A stretch of DNA of 20,197 nt from JBHHZI01 sp046757965 (GTDB lineage Bacteria > Acidobacteriota > Polarisedimenticolia > SMYD01), in NCBI GenBank assembly GCA_046757965.1, contig JBHHZI010000050.1:1-20197 (forward strand). Reading direction: 5' to 3'. The notes beneath the pieces are model-generated. The model saw only the letters and a list, made by a program, of their open reading frames with translations. It was not told the origin of the DNA and did no database searches. Of this stretch, positions 1 through 8,100 are shown one piece after another (within the stretch, counting starts at the first letter, position 1; each line of letters starts with the position of its first letter). The translations under genes and the position numbers were made by a program.

Positions 1-54
1 CCCGGTCTCGACACGGACGTGATGCAGTCCGGATGGTTCGGCGGGTCCTGCCAT
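1..54 (-). CDS. Start of an unidentified protein (truncated by left window edge)
   Basis: On the minus strand an ATG at 54 opens a frame with no stop through the window edge, 18 codons starting MAGPAEPSGLHHVRVETG. A good Shine-Dalgarno sequence, AGAGGAGA on the minus strand (61-68), lies 6 bases upstream. The frame starts 35 bases after the thiolase stop codon in the same direction, so it is probably the next gene of the operon. The ending VRVETG resembles the first beta-strand of crotonase-fold enoyl-CoA hydratases, which often sit beside thiolases. Eighteen residues cannot prove this, so the product is left unassigned. Confidence 0.5.
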   Translation of the reverse strand, partial: MAGPAEPSGLHHVRVETG

Positions 55-89
55 GTCTGGTCTCCTCTGACCAGGGCTGCCGGCCCCGG

Positions 90-1274
90 TCATATCGTTT
101 CCACCAGGAGCGCGAGCCCCATGCCTCCGGACACACACAGGGTGGCCAGACCCCTCCGCGCGCTTTGCCGGCGCATCTCGTGCAGGAGGGTCACGACGAT
201 CCGCGCACCGGTGGCTCCGATCGGATGTCCCAGGGCGATGGCGCCCCCGTTGACATTGACACGGTCGAGGTCGAGATCCAGATCGCGCTGGCAGGCCAGG
301 ACCTGGACCGCGAACGCTTCGTTGAGCTCGATGAGGTCGATGTCTCCCATCTGCAGACCGGTCCGGGTCAGCACTTGCTTCACCGCGGGCACCGGCCCGA
401 TCCCCATGCGTCGGGGGTCGACGCCGGCGGTCGCGTAGGCGATGACCCGGGCCATGGGTTCCACCCCGGTCTGCATCGCGGTCTCCTCGGTCATGACCAG
501 AAGCATCGCCGCTCCGTCGGTGATTCCCGACGCGTTGCCCGCATGCACCGAGCCGTTCTCACGAAACACCGGCGGCAGGCGGGCCAGCCCGTCCAGTGTG
601 ACCCCATCTCGCGGATGCTCATCGGCGCTCACGAACGACCCGTCCGGCCGCTGAACCGGCACCAGTTCCGCATCGAACCGGCCCTCCCGGCGGGCGGTGG
701 CGGCTCGCTGCTGTGATTCCAGGGCGTAGGCATCCTGCTCGGCGCGGGAGATGCCGTACGAGGCGGCCAGATTCTCCGCAGTCTCTCCCATGAGCAGCCC
801 GCAGAGGGGGCACAGGAACCCGTCCCGGTACATGCCGTCGACGAATCGTGTGTGGCCGAGCCGGTGTCCGAAGCGGGCCTCCGGGACCATGAACGGCACC
901 CGGCTCATCGATTCGGCACCGCCGGCCAGGACGATCCGTGACTCGCCGAGCTGCACGGATTGCATGCCGCTGATCACACCGCGCAAGCCCGACCCGCAGG
1001 CCTGGTTGAGCGTCCACGCAGGAATTGCATCAGGCAGGTCGGACAGTCTCACGACCTGTCGGGCCGGGTTGGGGCCGACGCCGGCGCCCCTCGCGTTTCC
1101 GAGGATGACCGTCGAGATGGCGCTTCTTTCCACCCCGCTCGTGTCGAGAAGGCGGCGGACCACCGTGGCGGCGAGCTCCGGCGCGGGAATGCCCGCCAGC
1201 CCGCCGCCGAACCTGCCGATCGGCGTGCGCAGAGCGACTGCGAGAACGATGGATGATGAGTCCGGGGTGGGCAT
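90..1274 (-). CDS. Thiolase (acetyl-CoA C-acyltransferase family)
   Basis: This is a full-length thiolase of 394 residues, the usual size for the family. Thiolases condense two acyl-CoA molecules or cleave a 3-ketoacyl-CoA in the cytoplasm. The nucleophilic cysteine is C93 in the NQACGSGLRG motif. The NEAF motif is at 318-321. The GHPIGATGAR motif with the catalytic histidine is at 349-358, and the second active-site cysteine is C380 in CVSGGMG. All key residues are present, so the enzyme should be active. The sequence alone does not tell a biosynthetic acetoacetyl-CoA thiolase from a beta-oxidation 3-ketoacyl-CoA thiolase. The start is the ATG at 1274, nine bases after the stop of the S41 protease gene, so it is probably co-transcribed with it. 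No strong ribosome-binding site is visible. A further gene follows at 54, possibly another fatty-acid enzyme. Confidence 0.95.
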   Translation of the reverse strand: MPTPDSSSIVLAVALRTPIGRFGGGLAGIPAPELAATVVRRLLDTSGVERSAISTVILGNARGAGVGPNPARQVVRLSDLPDAIPAWTLNQACGSGLRGVISGMQSVQLGESRIVLAGGAESMSRVPFMVPEARFGHRLGHTRFVDGMYRDGFLCPLCGLLMGETAENLAASYGISRAEQDAYALESQQRAATARREGRFDAELVPVQRPDGSFVSADEHPRDGVTLDGLARLPPVFRENGSVHAGNASGITDGAAMLLVMTEETAMQTGVEPMARVIAYATAGVDPRRMGIGPVPAVKQVLTRTGLQMGDIDLIELNEAFAVQVLACQRDLDLDLDRVNVNGGAIALGHPIGATGARIVVTLLHEMRRQSARRGLATLCVSGGMGLALLVETI

Positions 1275-1283
1275 GCGCCCCGA

Positions 1284-2588
1284 TTATGGCACGTCGCCGG
1301 CGGGCGGGATCTTCTCCTGGGGGAATCGTTCCGGTGGCAGAGCCTCGGGGCAGGCCAGGTTCTGGTCGAGGGAGTCGAGGGCCGCCTGCAGGGGGGGGTC
1401 GGCACCGTCCGCGTACATCAAGGGCCGGGGAACGGTCTGGTCGGGAATCACACCCCGACCCTCGAGATCCGTGCCGTCCGGGAGGCTCACCCGGCTGATC
1501 GGCAGCATCAGGCGGGAGCCGTCGGGAAGGGGAAAGACACGGCTCGCCTGAACCCGCCCGGTTGTGCGGGTCCCGATGATCGTCGCCAGACGGCGGACCT
1601 GGGCGGCAGATGCGAAGATCTCCGCCGAGCTGAACGTGTTCTCATCGACGAGGATGACCATCGGCCGGTTCCATGACGTGGGAGGAAATGTGTAGAGCGT
1701 GTCGTGGTAATGAATCCACAGCGATGGTTGCCGCGAGAGCAGATCGAACAGTTCCCCGGCCAGCCGGACCTCGCCGCCTCGGTTGTGCCGCAGATCGACG
1801 ATCAACCCGTCAGTGTGGTCAAACTGAGCACCGGTGGTCAGTTCCTGGATCAGGTCTTCATCGGCGAAGGTGCGCAGGTGGATCAACCCGATGGTGCAGT
1901 TGCCGCGCCGGATCCTTCGAATCGAGGCTCGAGTCGCCTCCGCCAGGTACCATGCGGTATCGCCCTCGACCGCGTCGATATCGAGCAGGAACGGCGCGGC
2001 GTCCCGGCTGCGTCTCACCCAGAGATGAACGTCATGCAGCCCGTCCGGTAGCGGGTCGAGAACAGGGGCTCGACCGTCGAGGGCCAGCAACTCGTCGCCG
2101 TACTTCAGGCCCTGCTCGTCCGCCGGCCCCCCCTCCCAGACATCGTCGACGAAGTGGAAGCCGTCGACGGTGCGCAGCGTCGCGCCCACGAGCCAGTTCT
2201 TGCCCGAGCTGGTGTCGAACAGATCTCGTCCGGGACGGTACAGATGAAGGTGGGGGTTGCCGGTGTCTCGCAGTATCTCGTTGATGGCGTCGTAGAAGCG
2301 CGTCGGACCGGTCAGCGATGCCAGACGTTGTCGCTCACCGCCGAGCCGCGCCAGGGCTCCCGCCGCACCAGGGTCGGCCGTCAGGCCCTCTTTCTCGACC
2401 GTTGCGATGAGAGCCGCGAGGACCGCCTCGCGACCGCGTTGCGTGGTCACATCGACCTTATGGGCGGGTGCTGTCGGCCTGTCCGGCTCCGGTCGGGGCG
2501 GTGGCGGCGGTCGATGCCCGCCGAAGCAGGCCGCCGAGACGACGACGATGCCGCCCGCCAGGAACGCGCTTGCCGCGGTCTGTCTCAC
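1284..2588 (-). CDS. S41-family (C-terminal processing/tricorn-like) peptidase, lipoprotein
   Basis: A 434-residue predicted lipoprotein protease. The N-terminus is a lipoprotein signal with a VSAAC lipobox (cysteine 21), followed by a proline-rich linker at about 25-42. A helical region comes next, then a PDZ-like segment (about 133-200, with GPADEQGLKYGDELLALDG), then the S41 catalytic core. The core holds DLRHNRGG at 265-272 and the nucleophile region TFSSAEIF at 318-325. By alignment with the CtpA pattern S-x-x-E, S320 is the likely nucleophile. The Lys of CtpA-type enzymes appears replaced by Arg (TTGR, R345). A tricorn/S41B-like NPHLHL motif at 111-116 could supply a catalytic histidine. 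The start is a GTG at 2588 whose last two bases lie inside the TGA stop of the penicillin-binding protein gene (GTGA overlap), implying translational coupling. It probably acts at the periplasmic face of a membrane. Its substrate is unknown. Confidence 0.88.
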   Translation of the reverse strand: MRQTAASAFLAGGIVVVSAACFGGHRPPPPPRPEPDRPTAPAHKVDVTTQRGREAVLAALIATVEKEGLTADPGAAGALARLGGERQRLASLTGPTRFYDAINEILRDTGNPHLHLYRPGRDLFDTSSGKNWLVGATLRTVDGFHFVDDVWEGGPADEQGLKYGDELLALDGRAPVLDPLPDGLHDVHLWVRRSRDAAPFLLDIDAVEGDTAWYLAEATRASIRRIRRGNCTIGLIHLRTFADEDLIQELTTGAQFDHTDGLIVDLRHNRGGEVRLAGELFDLLSRQPSLWIHYHDTLYTFPPTSWNRPMVILVDENTFSSAEIFASAAQVRRLATIIGTRTTGRVQASRVFPLPDGSRLMLPISRVSLPDGTDLEGRGVIPDQTVPRPLMYADGADPPLQAALDSLDQNLACPEALPPERFPQEKIPPAGDVP

Positions 2589-4291
2589 GGGCGTGCAGGG
2601 AACTCGTTGCGCACGGTGGTCAGGAAGTCGCGTAGAATCCGTGTCCCCTCCAGTTCCGCCTTGCCCGCGTGCTCGGCGACGAACCCGAAGGCCACGACCG
2701 GGTCGGTTGCCGGCGCCCAGCCCAGCACCACCGTGTTGAGGCCGGCGCGTCGCTCGCCTGCCGTGCCGGTCTTCATGACGAAGTCCAGGCCGTCGATGGC
2801 GGCCCGCCGTCCGGTGCCGAGTGGGTCGGTCACCACGTGGAGCATCGCCTCACCGATCCGCCGCGCGGACCCCGGCGAGGTGCCGGTTTGCCAGGAGACC
2901 GGCTCGGTCGTCGCATAGGCCGCATCTCCTCCCAGTGATGTCCGCGAGGCCACCAGATGGGGCTGCATGAGGACGCCCCCGTTGGCCAGGCCGGCCGCGA
3001 CAAGCGCCACGTGGAGCGGTGTCATCGTCAAGGTGCCCAGTCCCACGGACCGGGATGCGAGCCCGAGACGTGGCCGCCCGGCGTCGATCTCCGTGGTGCG
3101 CCCGAGAACCACGTCGAGATCCGTTCCCGGCGGTGTGGCGTCGAACCCGAAGCGGTGCAAGGTATCGTCCAGACGGGCCTGCCCGAGTTCCAGACCGATG
3201 GCCGCGAAGGCCAGATTGCACGATTGTGCCGTGGCGGCGTCGATGCCGGCGACCATGCCGTGGACCGTCCAGTCGTAGAACACCTTGTGGTCCAGCGTCA
3301 TGTTCCCGGTGCAGTTGAGCGGGAACAGGCTGTCCATGTCGAGCTGTGTGTCGAGCGCGGCGGCGAGGGTGAGCATTTTGACGATGGAGCCCGGTTCGTA
3401 CTCCCGGCGCACCGCCGGGGATCCGGTCGCGCCGGGCGATGGATGGTCCACCAGGGCCAGGATCCCTCCCGTCTCCGGGTCGATGGCGACGAAAGCCCCG
3501 GCGTAGCCGCCCAGGGCGGCATGCGCGGCGCGCTCATAGGCGAGGTCGAGGGTCAGGGTCACACGCCCCCCCAGGTCGCGGTCGCCGAGAACGTGCAGAA
3601 CGCCGTCGCCCGAAAGAGGATGCGGCCCCAGCTCCGGGATCTCCGTGCGGAGCGCACCGTTCTTGCCGTCCCGTCCGAGCAGCGGGCGGTCGTGGCGATC
3701 GAAGACGCTCCAGGCCACTCCCTGGCGTCGGCGGGCCGCAAGCAGCGCGGCGAGTCGTCGGGCGCGCGCCGGATCGTTCCCTGCGGACCGGTCCGCCGAG
3801 AGCCATCCGGTGGCTGCCTCGAGATCGTTGTCCGCCAGGGCCGCCTCGGCCCGCCACAGATCGGGGAGCTGGCCGCCACCGGTCGCCTCCCGATGGTCGG
3901 CGAAGGTCATCACGGCCCGGTAGAGCGCGCGATCACAGAGGAGTCGCCCGAGGTGGTCCAGGTCCAGCCCACTGCGGTGCAACCCGGCCGCGCGTGCGGT
4001 CGTCAGAGTGGTCTCCGCCGCGGGCAGGTCGCCGGTGACCAGGGCGAGTGCGCCCCGCGCCTCCGCCACCTGAGCCCGCCGCACACGCCAGAAGTCCGCT
4101 GCCTCGAGAAAAGCCGTGGCGGCCGCCGGGTTCGCTGTGGACAGTTCCGCCTGGGCCGCCCGGATCAGGGAGCCAACCCGCCAGCGGGCCGCCACCCACG
4201 TCCCTCCGGACACGGTGCCGACGAGCACCAGCCACAGCACCAGCCGGCGCCCGGCGCGGCGCTGCCCTGGGCGTTCGAATCGTGTGGTCAA
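2585..4291 (-). CDS. Penicillin-binding protein with transpeptidase domain and helical (TPR-like) N-terminus
   Basis: A 568-residue D,D-transpeptidase-type penicillin-binding protein that would cross-link peptidoglycan in the periplasm. Residues 1-16 are basic, and a single hydrophobic membrane anchor spans about 17-35. Residues 45-190 are alanine-rich helical pairs resembling TPR repeats (for example LPAAETTLTTARAAGL, and later LADNDLEAATGWL). They take the place of the usual PBP dimerisation/pedestal domain. The transpeptidase domain runs from about 245 to 565. Its three catalytic motifs are intact: SIVK at 302-305 (nucleophile S302), SCN at 357-359 and KTGT at 507-510. No transglycosylase domain is present. 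The start is a TTG at 4291 overlapping the TGA stop of the SAM-HAT gene (TTGA), and the stop overlaps the S41 protease start. It resembles FtsI/PBP2 transpeptidases in the catalytic part only, so no gene symbol is given. Confidence 0.92.
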   Translation of the reverse strand: MTTRFERPGQRRAGRRLVLWLVLVGTVSGGTWVAARWRVGSLIRAAQAELSTANPAAATAFLEAADFWRVRRAQVAEARGALALVTGDLPAAETTLTTARAAGLHRSGLDLDHLGRLLCDRALYRAVMTFADHREATGGGQLPDLWRAEAALADNDLEAATGWLSADRSAGNDPARARRLAALLAARRRQGVAWSVFDRHDRPLLGRDGKNGALRTEIPELGPHPLSGDGVLHVLGDRDLGGRVTLTLDLAYERAAHAALGGYAGAFVAIDPETGGILALVDHPSPGATGSPAVRREYEPGSIVKMLTLAAALDTQLDMDSLFPLNCTGNMTLDHKVFYDWTVHGMVAGIDAATAQSCNLAFAAIGLELGQARLDDTLHRFGFDATPPGTDLDVVLGRTTEIDAGRPRLGLASRSVGLGTLTMTPLHVALVAAGLANGGVLMQPHLVASRTSLGGDAAYATTEPVSWQTGTSPGSARRIGEAMLHVVTDPLGTGRRAAIDGLDFVMKTGTAGERRAGLNTVVLGWAPATDPVVAFGFVAEHAGKAELEGTRILRDFLTTVRNEFPARP

Positions 4292-5055
4292 GACGGCTCC
4301 TCATGAAGTAGTCGAATCCGGGTCGAACAGGTCAGTCCGAGGATATCGGCCGCCGAGGCCTCGCGGATGACGATCTCGATGCGTCCGCTGGAGCCGGCAA
4401 CCAGGACCGGCTGTCCCTCGGGTGCCTGGGCGAACGTCCGCGCGACCAGTCCGATGCGGTGGCCCCCTGCCTCGACCGTCACCGGACCCTCACCCAGATC
4501 CGCCGGACGCAGGCTGGTGATGCAGTTGCCGAACCGGTCGATGTGAAGGATACGCGGCTCGGGCCCGGCTGGCGGCAGCCGCGCGGGCCTGGCGGCGGCA
4601 CCGGTGAAGCTGGCCGGGTCGTCGCCCCGGGCGAGGCGCGCCGCCGCCGGCGCGAACAGATCGCGACCATGAAACGTCGGCGCCGCGCTTCCCGCCGACA
4701 GTCGCTCGACATCGAGGACCCTCGCCTGGCCGGCGTCGAGGAACGGGTCGAACAGGCCGTTGTCCGGCCCGACAAGGTCGCCGAAGCCGGTGCGCACGAG
4801 CAGTCCGTCCCGGTCACTCCCGACCCCGGGATCGACCACGCCGACATGCACGGTGCCGGCCGGACCCGACGGCACCGCTCGCTCGAGCAGGTGAGAAGCG
4901 GCCCGGATGTCAAAGGGGGGGACCTCGTGAGTGATGTCGACGATGGTCACGTCCGGGCAACCTGCGAGGAGAACGCCCTTCATCTCCGCAACGTACGGAT
5001 CGAGTGAGCCGAAATCCGTGAGCAAGGTCACGATGGGGGGGCGGGGACGCTTCAC
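4288..5055 (-). CDS. SAM hydroxide adenosyltransferase (SAM-HAT, DUF62 family)
   Basis: A 255-residue protein of the SAM hydroxide adenosyltransferase family, which uses water/hydroxide to split S-adenosylmethionine into adenosine and methionine and is related to fluorinases. Family signatures are clear: LLTDFG at 11-16, VVDPGVG at 73-79, GPDNGLFDP at 96-104, TFHGRDLFAP at 127-136, DRFGN at 173-177, and a C-terminal SSGRIEIVIREASAADILG segment. The Asp-Arg-His triad used by the family to activate water is matched by D75, R82 and H129 (the Asp-Arg spacing of seven is kept). This argues for hydrolase rather than halogenase activity. It is the first gene of the minus-strand operon. The start is a GTG at 5055 with no Shine-Dalgarno sequence. 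A TTGACG-17-TAGTTT promoter would place the transcript start about five bases upstream. The physiological role of the family is poorly known. Confidence 0.93.
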   Translation of the reverse strand: MKRPRPPIVTLLTDFGSLDPYVAEMKGVLLAGCPDVTIVDITHEVPPFDIRAASHLLERAVPSGPAGTVHVGVVDPGVGSDRDGLLVRTGFGDLVGPDNGLFDPFLDAGQARVLDVERLSAGSAAPTFHGRDLFAPAAARLARGDDPASFTGAAARPARLPPAGPEPRILHIDRFGNCITSLRPADLGEGPVTVEAGGHRIGLVARTFAQAPEGQPVLVAGSSGRIEIVIREASAADILGLTCSTRIRLLHEEPS

Positions 5056-5067
5056 GTCGAAGAGGAA

Positions 5068-5096
5068 AAACTAGTGGAGTTGCCGGGTGGCGTCAA
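5068..5096 (-). promoter_or_regulatory. Sigma70-like promoter for the SAM-HAT/PBP/S41/thiolase operon
   Basis: On the minus strand, TTGACG (5091-5096) and TAGTTT (5068-5073) are separated by exactly 17 bases. The -35 box matches consensus at five of six positions and the -10 box at four of six. The expected transcript start, about 6-7 bases downstream, lies near 5061, leaving a 5' leader of only about five bases before the GTG at 5055. This fits the lack of a ribosome-binding site there. Assigned by eye. Confidence 0.6.
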
Positions 5097-5098
5097 GG

Positions 5099-5112
5099 AA
5101 GCAGGCCTGGTT
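5099..5112. promoter_or_regulatory. Imperfect palindrome between divergent promoters, possible operator
   Basis: AAGCAGGCCTGGTT is a 14-base imperfect palindrome: the CAGGCCTG core is perfect, one flanking pair mismatches, and the next two pairs match. It lies between the -35 box of the leftward promoter (ending at 5096) and that of the rightward promoter (5112-5117). A protein bound here could affect both transcripts. Short GC-rich palindromes also arise by chance, and no regulator gene lies nearby. Confidence 0.25.
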
Positions 5113-5141
5113 TGACCGTGCGACGGGGCGTTTGATAGCTT
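5112..5141 (+). promoter_or_regulatory. Sigma70-like promoter for the Omp85-like/flippase operon
   Basis: TTGACC (5112-5117) and TAGCTT (5136-5141) are separated by 18 bases. The transcript start would be near 5148, giving a leader of about 40 bases that contains the GAAAGGA ribosome-binding site before the ATG at 5189. The -10 box is weak (three of six). The position, just upstream of a four-gene plus-strand run, supports the assignment. Confidence 0.45.
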
Positions 5142-5171
5142 CGCACGGCTCGCCACCGGTCGCTCACCCCG

Positions 5172-5177
5172 AAAGGA
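5172..5177 (+). promoter_or_regulatory. Ribosome-binding site deciding the start of the Omp85-like gene
   Basis: AAAGGA (within GAAAGGACAGG) lies 11 bases before the ATG at 5189. It supports that ATG, which is followed directly by a signal peptide, over the in-frame GTG at 5087, which would add 34 uncharged-to-basic residues ahead of the signal and overlap the promoter. Confidence 0.55.
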
Positions 5178-5188
5178 CAGGTCCTTCC

Positions 5189-8100
5189 ATGCAGTCGAGA
5201 AGCCCCCGCGGGATGCGTCGGCGTATTGGATCGTTGACCGCGTGGGCCATCATGACGGTGGCCATCCTGCAGCCTGCCGCCCCGGCGGCGCAGGAGATCC
5301 GCTTCGGCCAGGATGTCGACCTCAGCCGGGCGGCCCCGCCCGGAACCCGTATCCCGATCGGTGGTGGAACCGAGGAGGCGCCGTACACGAGCCACGTGGA
5401 GGTCGCCTGGCAGGATCTCGGAGACGGTTCCGCCGAGACGGTCATGGCGCTGAGCCGTCGCCTGAGGCGATTCGCGGAGGCTCACCATCGACTCGTCGTA
5501 TCCTTACGCGCCGACCCCTCGGCGCCGGTGCCCGGTGCCGATGAGCCGCAGCGGCTGGATCAGTGGCTGGCCGGGCTGCGTCAACTGGTGTCGCTCACCG
5601 CCGCCGATCTCGTCGCGGTGGAGCCACTGCGCGGCGGCCGCACGGCAGCTGGCGCCGACCGCGAGGCGTTCTTCCTGAAGCGGGCTGCCGTGGCCATCCG
5701 CGGAGCCGCGCCGGACGTGAAGGTCGTTCTGGGCCTGGCGGATGGCGCCCAGATGCGCGAGTGGCTGGCCGCGCTCTATGGCGCCGGCGTCGGCCCGTAT
5801 GTGGATGTGTTTGCCTGGCACCAGACACCGGGCGCGCCGCCTCCCGGCCCCGCAGATCTGAAGACGCTGCTCGACCTGCGCCTCGCTCTCGACCCCGGGA
5901 TCGCGCTGTGGGTGCTCGGACTGGCAGGAGGGGGGGCCGGTGTGCTCGGCGAGGCGGCGCTCGTCGGGCGTCTCGCCCCGGCAGGAGCGGCGCTCCTGAC
6001 CTTCCGGGCGCCTGCCGGCGAGCGGCTGGCCCATCTCCAGGCCCGCCTCGGCAAGGGGTTCACTCCGATGTCTGCCGGTGGCGTGCAGGTTCTCACCGCG
6101 GATCAGACTCCCGCCGATGTCGTCGTCTCTCGCTTCTTCAACGCAGAGACGGCGATCGTGGAGACCATTCTCGTCCCGACGGGCGAGGAGCCACAGCGAC
6201 TCGACGTGGTGGTGAACACGTTCGATGTCAGCTCGACGCTGCTCTACGATCTTGACACGGGCGACGACCACTTCCTCTCCAGCGTGGTGCCGGACCGGCG
6301 CGCCAACCGGACACGGATCTCGATCCTGTCGCTCGCGGGTCCGTCGTTGCTCGAGTACCGGCGCTTCGCGACCCCTGGCCTGGGCCACGAGGAGGTCCAG
6401 ATCGGCCAGCAGCGGGACCCGCCGGTGGAGGAGATCCTGGCGCGTCATCAGGAGGTGGACGATCAGGAGAAGGAAGGCCTGACGAGCGTGCGCGCCGATG
6501 TGACCATCGAGTTTCACTACTCGGTCGCCGGGTACTCGACCGGGGTCGATGTCACGTTCGAGAGTGGCTACTACTGGACACCGGAGACGGGCGGTGAGTT
6601 CGAGCATCGGCAGTTGCTGATCAACGGAGCGCGGTGGAAGCGGGACAAGTTGCCGGAGTTGCCGCTGATCCAGCCCGAGAAGGTGGTGACCGTGCCGCTC
6701 GAGATTCACCTGCGCAAGCAATACCGCTATGTGCTGAAGGGACGGGATCAGGTGGGTGGTCGCCCGGCGTGGCGGATCCACCTCGAACCGATCGACGAGG
6801 GCGCAGCGCGCTACAGGGGCACCGTCTGGATCGATCGGGAGACGTACCGCCTCCTGAAGACGACGGTGACCCAGACCGGGCTCGAACCGCCGGTCATCTC
6901 CAGCGAGGAGTCGAACGTCTACACGCTTTTTCCGCTGGCGACCGGCGCGGGCGCCACGCTGGTCAGTTCCATGACCGGCCAGCAGATCTGGAACACGGCG
7001 GGGGCGAGCTTCATCGTCAATCGCGAGATGCGATTCTCCAACGTGCGACTCAACGACGAGGGATTCGAGGCGGCCCGCCAGCAGGCCTACGATAGCGACC
7101 ACCAGATGCTGCGCGACACCGAGGAGGGGCTGAGATACGTCGAGAAGGACGACTCGGGCCAGCGCGTGGTGGTGGAACCCGACAGCCGCACCCGGGTCGC
7201 CATCGCCGGCGGGTTCTACAACGAGGCACTCGACTTTCCCGTCCCGTTCGCAGGTCTGTCGCTGTTCGATTATGACTTCCGGGGCAAGGGCCAGCAGATC
7301 AATCTGTTCCTGGCGGGAGCGGCGAACTTCGGCACCTGGTCGGATCCCTCCTTCTTCGGCACGCGCGCCGACGCCAGTCTCACCGCCAGCCTGATCGGCT
7401 TCGCGACGCAGGACCGGTTCTTCGTCATGGGCCGGGAGCGCAAGGACCTGGAGGTGCAGCAGCGCACCCAGAGCCTGTCGGCGTCCATCGGCTATCCGGT
7501 GAGTGAATTCGTCAAGCTGCGGGCCTTTCTGGGTGTCGATCACAACCATTTCGAGCAGAGTGATGACACCGGGCCGGGCCTCGTCGTCCCGGATGACACC
7601 TTCACGCTGTCGGTGTCCAGCCAGGCCCAGTACGACCGGCGCGGCTTCACCGCGACGCTGCGCAGCGGCTTCTTCAACCGGGTGAGCTGGAGACCCTGGG
7701 GTGACACCGACCCCACCTCGGTGGCGCGCGGCTCCCGGCTGAGTGATTTTGACAGCCGCTTTGCCTCGTACACGACCTGGTCAGCGGCGGCGAGTCAGGA
7801 CATCTTCCTCAAGTCATTTCAGAAGATCCGTGTGGAGGGAGTATGGCTCGACGGCTCGGATCTCGACCGCTTCAGCCAGTACCGGTTCTCCTTCTTCGGC
7901 GGGCAGACGCGCCTGCGGGGATTCTCCGGCTCGGGAGTGCGCTTCAACCGGGGCGGGATCCTCCGCGCGCGCTACAGTTTCAACATCGCCGACGTGGTCA
8001 GCTTCGATGCAGGGGTTGACTATGCTCACGTGAAGGACACGTTCACGAGCCTGGACGGCACCTCGCACATGGGGGTCGGTGTGGCCGGGAAGTTCATCGG

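Noticed and set aside
1391..1398. G8 run (C8 in the S41 coding strand), with G7/C7 runs also at about 2127, 3566, 4915, 5035, 5930, 15111 and 16016, as possible phase-variation tracts.
   Set aside because: They lie in intact reading frames of housekeeping-type genes, are short, and are expected at this G+C content. No out-of-frame alternatives or surface-antigen context supports switching.
2957..4306. A plus-strand open frame of 449 codons opposite the PBP gene.
   Set aside because: The composition is that of a GC-rich shadow frame with no motifs, while the minus strand carries all three PBP catalytic motifs.
5087..5188. An upstream GTG start at 5087 for the Omp85-like gene.
   Set aside because: It would put 34 residues ahead of a clear signal peptide and overlap the rightward promoter. 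The ATG at 5189 has a plausible ribosome-binding site.
5504..7549. A long minus-strand open frame of 681 codons opposite the Omp85-like gene.
   Set aside because: It is an antisense shadow: low complexity, rich in Arg, His and Gly, no recognisable domain, and common opposite GC-rich genes. The plus-strand frame has a signal peptide and family motifs.
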